A stretch of DNA of 7,654 bases from Armatimonadota bacterium (lineage in GTDB: Bacteria; Armatimonadota; Zipacnadia; Zipacnadales; UBA11051). Shown here piece after piece: positions 1 to 5,685 of this stretch (its first letter is position 1; every line of letters starts with the position of its first letter). The DNA lies in assembly GCA_030612305.1 (NCBI GenBank), contig JAUWOG010000100.1, positions 1 through 7,654 of the forward strand, written 5' to 3'. The position numbers and the translations under genes were made by a program. The notes under the pieces were generated by a model, which saw only the letters and a list, made by a program, of their open reading frames with translations, was not told the DNA's origin and did not search any database.

Positions 1-813
1 GTCCATCGGGGAAATCCCGCCTGTGCCCGCCTGCGCATTGTCGCGGGCATGCAGCGCCTCGACCATCAGCGAGAGCCCTTTGGCCTGCACGGTAACCAAC
101 CGCTGGAAGTAACTCTCGAGCGCCTTGTAGCGATCCATCAACTGGCCGTCGCCGGTGTGGTCCACCAGCGTCGTGGTGAAAGCGTCCATAGCGCCGTTAC
201 CGATGCCGGGCGTCGAGCCCATAATGCCGGCATGGAGGTCATACATCTGCTGGTCAATGTTGGCCTTCTCGGTCTTCAGGATGTTATCCGTCGTATCCTG
301 CGACGCGGCCTTACCGGCCGGCGTCCCGATCTTGTCGGCTGTGAACACGCCCTTCATGTTGTCATAGGTGTTGTTGATGATGTTCTGCGGCTCAGCTATG
401 AGGAACTGCTGCTCGATGTTCTTGATTTCGTCCGTGCTGATCTGGATCAGCTTCAAGATCGCCTCCAGTTCCTGCTCGATCACTGCAAGCTCGGCAATCA
501 CCTGATCCAACTTCTGGTTCATCTGATTGACGGCGTCAACGAACTCCTGGTCGGAGTCGTCGCCCCCGACAAACGACAGCAGCCAGCCGGCACTCTCCCC
601 ACTGATGTAGGCGATTATGCCGGCGCCGATTTGCTCGATGATCCATGAGGCGGGGCCGAAGCCGGCACCACCGAGCGGCCCCGGCTGCGGCCCGGGCGCG
701 CCGCCACCACCATGGCAGCCGACGCCTATCACTGTTGCCAACATCGCCACAACCAGAACCCACGCGACTGCTGCGTATGCTCTCCGCCTTCTCCGACTGT
801 AATGCTGTTCCAT
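1..813 (-). CDS. Exported coiled-coil protein, possible lipoprotein, function unknown (3' end outside window)
   Basis: The reverse strand is open from an ATG at 813 to the left edge, giving 271 residues with no stop; the C-terminus is missing. The start is firm: an in-frame TGA lies three codons upstream and an AAGGAGG ribosome-binding site sits 10 nt before it. Residues 1-11 are basic (five consecutive Arg at 7-11), followed by a hydrophobic stretch at 12-32 and Cys33. The sequence before Cys33 is GVG, an imperfect lipobox, so a lipoprotein is plausible and cleavage by signal peptidase I is the alternative. Residues 34-51 are a Gly/Pro linker. Residues 52-84 are hydrophobic and Gly-rich. From about 95 to 133, V95, M98, L102, V105, L109, I112, L116, I119 and I123 follow a 3-4 heptad pattern, indicating a coiled coil. 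The remainder is polar and probably helical. I do not recognise the family. A cell-surface structural protein or a helical toxin-like protein are only possibilities. Confidence 0.85.
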   Translation of the reverse strand, partial: MEQHYSRRRRRAYAAVAWVLVVAMLATVIGVGCHGGGGAPGPQPGPLGGAGFGPASWIIEQIGAGIIAYISGESAGWLLSFVGGDDSDQEFVDAVNQMNQKLDQVIAELAVIEQELEAILKLIQISTDEIKNIEQQFLIAEPQNIINNTYDNMKGVFTADKIGTPAGKAASQDTTDNILKTEKANIDQQMYDLHAGIMGSTPGIGNGAMDAFTTTLVDHTGDGQLMDRYKALESYFQRLVTVQAKGLSLMVEALHARDNAQAGTGGISPMD

Positions 814-823
814 TGTCCTTCAT

Positions 824-830
824 CCTCCTT
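824..830 (-). promoter_or_regulatory. Ribosome-binding site AAGGAGG for the coiled-coil protein gene
   Basis: The reverse strand reads AAGGAGG here, a full match to the anti-Shine-Dalgarno core, 10 nt before the ATG at 813. A second ATG at 823 is out of frame and lies almost on the site, so this site selects 813 as the start. Confidence 0.75.
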
Positions 831-839
831 AGTAGTATT

Positions 840-867
840 GCGATACCAGCGCGCTACGGATGCTCAA
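840..867 (-). promoter_or_regulatory. Weak candidate promoter for the coiled-coil protein gene
   Basis: On the reverse strand TTGAGC (862-867) is followed after 16 bp by TATCGC (840-845), which is preceded by TGG as in an extended -10. The -10 matches the consensus at only three positions. Spacing and location, just upstream of the ribosome-binding site, fit a sigma-70 promoter with a leader of about 20-25 nt. This is pattern matching in a GC-rich genome and could be chance. Confidence 0.25.
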
Positions 868-883
868 CCATACAGCACGTCAC

Positions 884-907
884 CTGCCGCCAACGCTTGC
901 GCGGCAG
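884..907. repeat. Inverted repeat in the divergent intergenic region
   Basis: CTGCCGC (884-890) and GCGGCAG (901-907) form a perfect 7-bp inverted repeat around a 10-nt centre. It lies between two divergent genes (coiled-coil protein and polysaccharide lyase) and has no T-run, so it is not an evident terminator. It could be an operator or a hairpin in the lyase leader; GC-rich chance pairing is also possible. Nothing else firm was seen in 831-1004. Confidence 0.35.
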
Positions 908-1004
908 CCCATTGCAGTCCATAGTTCGCCGCCGATTGGGCATCTCCTGCAACAGGTATTGAGCTCCATGATGGCGAAGGGGGGAGCACAAGTGGAATAG
1001 CGAT

Positions 1005-1010
1005 GGGAGG
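1005..1010 (+). promoter_or_regulatory. Ribosome-binding site GGGAGG for the polysaccharide lyase
   Basis: GGGAGG precedes three consecutive in-frame start codons: GTG at 1013, ATG at 1016 and ATG at 1019. The gaps are 2, 5 and 8 nt, so GTG is too close and one of the two ATGs is the likely start. Confidence 0.65.
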
Positions 1011-1015
1011 CAGTG

Positions 1016-4000
1016 ATGATGCGATATGTGATGGTGCTCCTCGGATTAGTGATGATGGCAGCGGCTGGTTATGCGGCCGGGCATTCGCCGGTTGATATCG
1101 AGGGCCTGCCCGCGCTGGTCGAAGCCAAGCTGGCGGTGGCGACCGACAAGGAAGCCGACCCCTTCATGGACTGGTGCTACCGCCTGAGTATGACCGCCGA
1201 CCAGTTGCGGCTCATGCGCCTCCGCGGGGAAGAGACCGAGCGGATGCAGAAGCGGCTGGCGAGGCTGATGGGCGAAGGCTTTGACCTGGTCGAGAGCAGC
1301 GAGGTTCCCGGGCGCAAGCTGCTGATACTGGCGAACATGCTCCAGACGCGGCTGGAGATCGCCGGTGCAAGCGGGACGCCACAGGGCGACGAGTGTGAGA
1401 CCATACTGAAGGCCGCGCGGGAGATACTGTCGGGGCTGACGGCGGAGGAGTTGTGCCCGGCTGAGATAGTCGAGGCTGAGACGGCGGAGTTCTCCGGCGC
1501 AGAGCTCGTGGATGATGAGACGGCGAGCGGCGGGAAGACGCTGGAGATAACCAGCCGCGATGCGCAGATACTGTTCCGCCTCCAACTCCCGGCCGGCAAG
1601 AGCCAGGTCCGTTTCTCGGCGAAGGGTTCGGGCACATCGGCGGATTCGTTCTTCGTCCAGATTGACGGCGGGGAGACGCAGGGGCTCGGCCTGAGGCATG
1701 ACAAGTTCGGCAATAGCGCCAGCTATACGGTTCAGGGCGATGCTGCCGGCGAGCACGAGATACTGATCACGATGCGCGAGAACCCGCCGATGTGGCTGGA
1801 TTACATGGCCTATGACAGCAGTGTGGGTGCGGTGAATGACAGAGCGGCGCCGTCGCTGGCGCGGGCGTACCTCATCCTGCGGGGAGCGCAGCAAGGACCG
1901 GAAGCGCAGGAGGCCGCCGCGAAGAGCCTCCTCGCAGCATACACCGCCACGGTAACCACGCACGGTTGGCACCACTACGAAACCGGGGAGCCGTTCTGGT
2001 ACTGGCAGACCCAGCGACTGCTGGCGGCTCTGTTCGAGGACCTGCCGGAGTTGCCGGCGCGGACCCGCTTCCGGGAACTCGCCTTTACTGCGGTGACGCA
2101 GGCGTACTACCTGGGCCGCGAACTACCCAAGGACGATGCGGCTGCGGCGTGGGACAAGGTGCTGGCGCTCTCGGAGATGGGTGAAGCGATGCCGCTGGAT
2201 GAGATAGTGGCGGCGAATCTGGCCGCGACGGATACTTCACTCCGATGCCAGGCGGCTCTGTACCGGTTCCTCAGGCTGCGCGCGGACGAGGATGCGGACT
2301 TCATGGACGAGATGCTCGGCGATTTCCGGCCCGGTGTGTTCTACGACCAGCAGCGCCTCGCCCAGATGTGGGAGCGCAATACCACCGATGAGTTCTATGT
2401 GAGCAAATGGCAGGAGCGTGTGGAGGGCGCTGATGAGCTGATGGACCAGACGCCACCCACCTGGCAGCCGGCCTCGAGCCTCTCGAACCGCACAGATGTC
2501 TATGAGGTGCCTGAGTACCAGCTGGCGGGGAGTCTCAATCGCATCATCTCGCTCTACATGATGACGGGGATGGAGAAGTACGCGCCTAAGGCGGCCGAGG
2601 TGTGGCTGGACGGAACCGTGCGGCAGTGGGAAGTCCATGCCGCATACAGATGCTACTATCCCTCCAGCACGCCCTGGGACCAGCAGTACAACACACTGAC
2701 TGTGGTCGAGCGCTTCGACGTGATGGAGCCGCTGATGTCGCGAGACGACAAGCGCCGCGTCTTCTGGCATGTGCGGGAGATGACGCGCGAACTCACAGTA
2801 GCGCTGGCCTACCTCCCGTTTGACAAGCCGCAGCACAACGGGCACTGTCGCTATTGCGGAGGCGTCGGCCTGGCCGGCAGCTACTGGGCTGCCATTCCGG
2901 ACGCCGCATTCTGGCGCAAACTCGCTGCCCGCTACCGGCCTCACATCCACCGCGGCATTCTCGGCGACGGCGGCTGGCTGGAAGTCACCACCGCCTATCA
3001 CATGTTCGCCGCCAAGCCCATGGTCATGTACTACATGGCCGCCAAGAAGCTCCAGGGCGAGGATTTCATCACCGAACAGCTCGAAGGCAACCGCATCGGA
3101 GACATGCTCGACTGGATGGTGAAGGTGGTCACACCCAACGGCGGCATGCCGCGCTTCAACGATGGTGGCCAGTCCGACGCCGGTGCCGGGTACTACCGGC
3201 TCCACCAGCTTGCCCGTATCTTGGGCAACGAGGAGTATGCCTTCGCCACGCGTAATACGAACACACCAGTGGCTATAGCAGACTATCCTGGCTACACGCC
3301 GAAGCGGCCGGATTTCACCAGCGTACTCCTGCCCGACAGCGGCATAGCGGTGATGCGGGATAGCTGGGAGGAAGACGCCTACTACGCGGCCCTGGACTTC
3401 GGCCCTCACGGCGGCGGCCACGGGCACTGCGACAAGGGCAACTTCGTGCTCTATGCCGACGGCGAGGCCTGGATCATCGATTCGCGGTATGGCTGGAAGA
3501 AGGCGGAGGATCACAACACAATCGTGGTTGACGGAGGCAATCAACAGCAGGGCCGCGGCACGCTGATAGAATGGGAGACCGATGATGACCACGATGCGGT
3601 GGCGGTCTATCACGACCTCTACCCGGCGGTGAGGCACTATCGGTCCATGTACCACGAGCGCGGCGGGCCGTTTGTAGTCGTTGATCGCCTCGTCCCGAAT
3701 GACGAAGCCGACCATACCTACGCATCGCGGCTCTACGTGCTGGGAGAGACTGTGCGTGACGGCGATTGCTATGTCGCCGCCCGCGCAGCCAAGGGCATCG
3801 CGGTGCGGATTGGCGGCGATGGCTGGAACGTCGGCGAGGTGGCGGACGCCGAGTTCAGCTACCGCTCCGACTGTCGCGTAGCGGATAGATTCCCCGTGTA
3901 CGTCGTGAAATGGGAAGCTGAGGGTGCCGGTGAGCAGTGGCTGGCAACGGTGCTGGTGCCGTACCTCGGGGAAAAGCCGGACCTGGGCGAGGTGACACTA

Positions 4001-4093
4001 CGGCCGCAGGGGTCAGAGTGCGCGGTCAGCTTCACACTCAACGGCGCGCCAACTACTTGCCTCGTACCAATGCCGCCCGCGAAGGACGGCTAG
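1016..4093 (+). CDS. Secreted heparinase II/III-like polysaccharide lyase with internal CBM35/CBM6-like module
   Basis: Probable extracellular or periplasmic enzyme cleaving a uronic-acid polysaccharide by beta-elimination. Numbering is from ATG 1016; ATG 1019 fits the ribosome-binding site equally well. Residues 1 to about 20 form a signal peptide with a likely AAGYAA cleavage site. Residues 25-145 are mostly helical and unassigned. Residues 150-270 begin EAETAEFSG and contain DSFFVQIDGG, the pattern of CBM35/CBM6 carbohydrate-binding modules. Residues 275-755 resemble the alpha/alpha toroid of lyases, with HNGH at 607-610 and a DG-x3-E-x4-Y block ending at Tyr661; by family analogy these are candidate active-site residues. 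From about 767 to the end the heparinase II/III-like beta-sandwich follows, with HGHCDK at 802-807, LYADGE and HNTIVVDG from 833. At about 1025 residues it is longer than typical lyases, mainly because of the N-terminal region and binding module. The exact PL family (12, 15, 17, 21 or unassigned) and substrate cannot be read from sequence alone. It stands alone on its strand, divergent from the coiled-coil gene and convergent with the small membrane protein. Confidence 0.85.
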   Translation: MMRYVMVLLGLVMMAAAGYAAGHSPVDIEGLPALVEAKLAVATDKEADPFMDWCYRLSMTADQLRLMRLRGEETERMQKRLARLMGEGFDLVESSEVPGRKLLILANMLQTRLEIAGASGTPQGDECETILKAAREILSGLTAEELCPAEIVEAETAEFSGAELVDDETASGGKTLEITSRDAQILFRLQLPAGKSQVRFSAKGSGTSADSFFVQIDGGETQGLGLRHDKFGNSASYTVQGDAAGEHEILITMRENPPMWLDYMAYDSSVGAVNDRAAPSLARAYLILRGAQQGPEAQEAAAKSLLAAYTATVTTHGWHHYETGEPFWYWQTQRLLAALFEDLPELPARTRFRELAFTAVTQAYYLGRELPKDDAAAAWDKVLALSEMGEAMPLDEIVAANLAATDTSLRCQAALYRFLRLRADEDADFMDEMLGDFRPGVFYDQQRLAQMWERNTTDEFYVSKWQERVEGADELMDQTPPTWQPASSLSNRTDVYEVPEYQLAGSLNRIISLYMMTGMEKYAPKAAEVWLDGTVRQWEVHAAYRCYYPSSTPWDQQYNTLTVVERFDVMEPLMSRDDKRRVFWHVREMTRELTVALAYLPFDKPQHNGHCRYCGGVGLAGSYWAAIPDAAFWRKLAARYRPHIHRGILGDGGWLEVTTAYHMFAAKPMVMYYMAAKKLQGEDFITEQLEGNRIGDMLDWMVKVVTPNGGMPRFNDGGQSDAGAGYYRLHQLARILGNEEYAFATRNTNTPVAIADYPGYTPKRPDFTSVLLPDSGIAVMRDSWEEDAYYAALDFGPHGGGHGHCDKGNFVLYADGEAWIIDSRYGWKKAEDHNTIVVDGGNQQQGRGTLIEWETDDDHDAVAVYHDLYPAVRHYRSMYHERGGPFVVVDRLVPNDEADHTYASRLYVLGETVRDGDCYVAARAAKGIAVRIGGDGWNVGEVADAEFSYRSDCRVADRFPVYVVKWEAEGAGEQWLATVLVPYLGEKPDLGEVTLRPQGSECAVSFTLNGAPTTCLVPMPPAKDG

Positions 4094-4120
4094 CATAATT
4101 CGTGAACGCGTCGCTCACCC

Positions 4121-4195
4121 TTCCCCGCGTGGGCACCCACGCCGAAGGTGTGGGTCCGGCTTCCCCGCGTAGGTCGGGCTTCCAGCCCGACTCCG
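4121..4195. repeat. Two tandem header-plus-hairpin modules between convergent genes
   Basis: TTCCCCGCGT occurs at 4121-4130 and again at 4161-4170, exactly 40 bp apart. Each copy leads into a hairpin. The first is ACCCACGCC (4135-4143), loop GAA, GGTGTGGGT (4147-4155), nine pairs with one G-T wobble. The second is GTCGGGCT (4173-4180), loop TCC, AGCCCGAC (4184-4191), eight perfect pairs. TCCG directly follows the first arm at 4155-4158, overlapping its last base, and the second at 4192-4195. The stems differ in sequence while header and tail are shared, which looks like members of a dispersed intergenic repeat family rather than a simple duplication. There is no T-run, but the strong stems between converging genes could stop or stabilise transcripts from both sides. 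Confidence 0.7.
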
Positions 4196-4220
4196 TTCGC
4201 ATGAGAGCTGACCAACGCCA

Positions 4221-4538
4221 TCAGTCATCGGCGCCAGCTTGTGACTTCTGCTCGCAGAGCCACTCGCCGTAGGCACAGCAGGCGAGAATCAGCAACTGAA
4301 TGAACGCATACAGAAAGACCGCGACGGCGAGACTGGCTATCCCGTAGGCTGTAAGCACAATCCCAAGGGAGAAATCTTCTGAGCCGGAGCTGCTTGTAAC
4401 GGCGACCGCCGCGATGGCGAACGCGGAGCCGACTATGTAAACGAATACCAGATAGTGCATGTGGCGATACAGGTTATTTGCAGCTTGAAAAAACCTCTCA
4501 CGATACGACTTTTTCCCCTCGAATCCCCGTAGCCCCAT
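4221..4538 (-). CDS. Small two-helix inner-membrane protein, function unknown
   Basis: This encodes 105 residues from an ATG at 4538 with GGAG 8 nt upstream on the reverse strand. The frame stays open further upstream, to about 4721, but that stretch holds a strong TATAAT promoter and would run into nadA, so the short form is preferred; a GTG at 4547 is a weaker alternative. Residues 1-28 are polar and basic (RGFEGKKSYRERFF), then hydrophobic segments run from about 29-48 and 60-88, separated by a short polar loop SSSGSEDF. The tail GEWLCEQKSQAGADD is polar. By the positive-inside rule the basic N-terminus should be cytoplasmic, which would place the acidic tail there as well. Cysteines pair at 86-87. 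I do not recognise a family. GC content around the N-terminus and upstream is visibly lower than in the neighbouring genes. It is transcribed divergently from nadA. Confidence 0.7.
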   Translation of the reverse strand: MGLRGFEGKKSYRERFFQAANNLYRHMHYLVFVYIVGSAFAIAAVAVTSSSGSEDFSLGIVLTAYGIASLAVAVFLYAFIQLLILACCAYGEWLCEQKSQAGADD

Positions 4539-4596
4539 CTCATCCACTCCATTCCCCCGAAAATACCCATAGCCAATGCCACAGGAGCTACACGCT

Positions 4597-4605
4597 ATTA
4601 TAGCA
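4597..4605 (-). promoter_or_regulatory. Extended -10 promoter for the small membrane protein
   Basis: The reverse strand reads TGCTATAAT, a perfect TATAAT -10 with the TGN extension. No good -35 is present at 16-18 bp (TTGAGC sits at 20 bp), which is normal for extended -10 promoters. The predicted start site near 4590 gives a leader of about 50 nt before the ATG at 4538. Confidence 0.6.
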
Positions 4606-4631
4606 GATGCGACAGACGCCTTGCTCAAGAA

Positions 4632-4660
4632 TTGGCAAAAGAACGCACAAGTTGTATGAT
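4632..4660 (+). promoter_or_regulatory. Sigma-70 promoter for nadA
   Basis: TTGGCA (4632-4637) and TATGAT (4655-4660) are separated by exactly 17 bp, each one or two bases from consensus. Transcription would start near 4667 and give a leader of about 42 nt. The -10 lies inside the small palindrome GTAT-G-ATAC (4654-4662), which might be an operator half. Confidence 0.65.
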
Positions 4661-4708
4661 ACGACACAGTAACGGCATTTCCACTGATACAGTAGAGGTG
4701 TAGCGCCA

Positions 4709-5626
4709 ATGTCGCAGACAAATACCGAAGACCTGGTCAGAGAGATACGACGACTGAGAGACGAGAAGAACGCGGTGATCCTGGGCCACAACTACCAGAT
4801 CCCGGAGGTCCAGGACATCGCCGACTACCTCGGCGACTCGCTGGAACTCTCGCGCAAGGCTGCCGACACCGACGCCGAAATCATCGTCTTCTGTGGCGTC
4901 CATTTCATGGCTGAGACGGCCAAGCTGCTTTCACCGGACAAGACCGTACTGCTGCCAGATGCAAGCGCCGGCTGTCCGATGGCGGATATGGTCACCCCGG
5001 AGACGCTCGAGGAGGTCAAGCAGCAGCACCCCGGTGTCCCGGTTGTCGCCTACGTGAACACTTCTGCGGCGACCAAGGCGGCCAGCGACATCTGCTGCAC
5101 CTCGGCCAACGCGGTGCAGATAGTCGAGAGCCTGGATGCGGAGGAAGTCATCTTCGTGCCGGACCGTCACCTCGGAGGCTGGGTGCAGGAGCAGACCGAC
5201 AAGAAGATTATTCTCTGGGACGGCTACTGCGCCACGCACGTGCGCATCTCGCCCGAGACGAGCGGGGACGCCAGGGACAAGCACCCCGACGCAGTGGTGA
5301 TAGTGCATCCGGAGACACCTGCTGAGGTGCGCCGGCATGCGGACGCGGTGCTCTCAACCGGCGGCATGGTGCGCTATGCCCGCGAAACTGAGGCAAAAGA
5401 CGTAGTTGTCGGCACCGAGTACGACATGGCCTACCGCCTCCAAAAGGAGAACCCGGACAAGACCTTCCACACAATACGCGGCGCGGTCTGCCCCAACATG
5501 AAGAAGATAACGCTACCCAAGGTCGCCGAGGCATTACGCAAGATGCAGTACCGGATTGAGATAGACCCGGAAATCGCCGACAGAGCCCGCACGACAGTAG
5601 AGCGGATGCTCGCTGCCAGCACCTAG
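4709..5626 (+). CDS. nadA: Quinolinate synthase NadA
   Basis: Cytosolic [4Fe-4S] enzyme of de novo NAD synthesis that condenses iminoaspartate with dihydroxyacetone phosphate to quinolinate. Its 305 residues match the short form of the family (about 300) rather than the longer enterobacterial type. The family hallmarks are all visible: GHNYQ at 26-30, whose His27 and Tyr29 correspond to substrate-binding residues; FCGVHFMAETAK; and the three cluster ligands Cys89 (AGCPMAD), Cys174 (GYCATH) and Cys261 (VCPNMK), with spacing as expected. YVNTSA, CCTSAN, IVHPET and STGGM also match conserved blocks. The ATG at 4709 has GAGGTG 8 nt upstream. No nadB or nadC lies in the window, so the other steps are encoded elsewhere. 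The next gene begins 59 bp downstream with no clear terminator between. The enzyme appears intact. Confidence 0.97.
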   Translation: MSQTNTEDLVREIRRLRDEKNAVILGHNYQIPEVQDIADYLGDSLELSRKAADTDAEIIVFCGVHFMAETAKLLSPDKTVLLPDASAGCPMADMVTPETLEEVKQQHPGVPVVAYVNTSAATKAASDICCTSANAVQIVESLDAEEVIFVPDRHLGGWVQEQTDKKIILWDGYCATHVRISPETSGDARDKHPDAVVIVHPETPAEVRRHADAVLSTGGMVRYARETEAKDVVVGTEYDMAYRLQKENPDKTFHTIRGAVCPNMKKITLPKVAEALRKMQYRIEIDPEIADRARTTVERMLAAST

Positions 5627-5685
5627 CCGCCGCACCAATGCTCCTCCCAATAGCCGCAAACTACAACTGGAGAGGACATGGCATC

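Noticed and set aside
49..648. Long plus-strand frame of 199 codons opposite the left-edge gene
   Set aside because: The antisense strand carries a coherent protein with export signal, coiled coil and AAGGAGG site, while this frame has no ribosome-binding site and a composition typical of antisense translation.
968..1000. Ten-codon frame (MMAKGGAQVE) in the lyase leader
   Set aside because: It has no ribosome-binding site and no regulatory peptide features such as repeated codons, so chance is the simplest explanation.
2237..3715. 492-codon minus-strand frame inside the lyase
   Set aside because: It is antisense to clear heparinase II/III motifs and is His/Val/Arg-rich with no recognisable domain, as expected for a shadow of a GC-rich gene.
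4121..4195. CRISPR-like or attachment-site reading of the repeated 10-bp header
   Set aside because: There are only two copies of 10 bp with a 30-bp gap, the gaps are themselves hairpins, and no integrase or cas gene is present.
4539..4721. N-terminal extension of the small membrane protein up to 4721
   Set aside because: It would cover the TATAAT promoter and the start of nadA, and its Cys/Ser-rich sequence does not resemble the rest of the protein.
5638..5685. Earlier ATG for the glycoside-hydrolase-like gene
   Set aside because: It lacks a ribosome-binding site and would place 16 polar residues before the signal peptide; the ATG at 5686 has GGAGAGG upstream.
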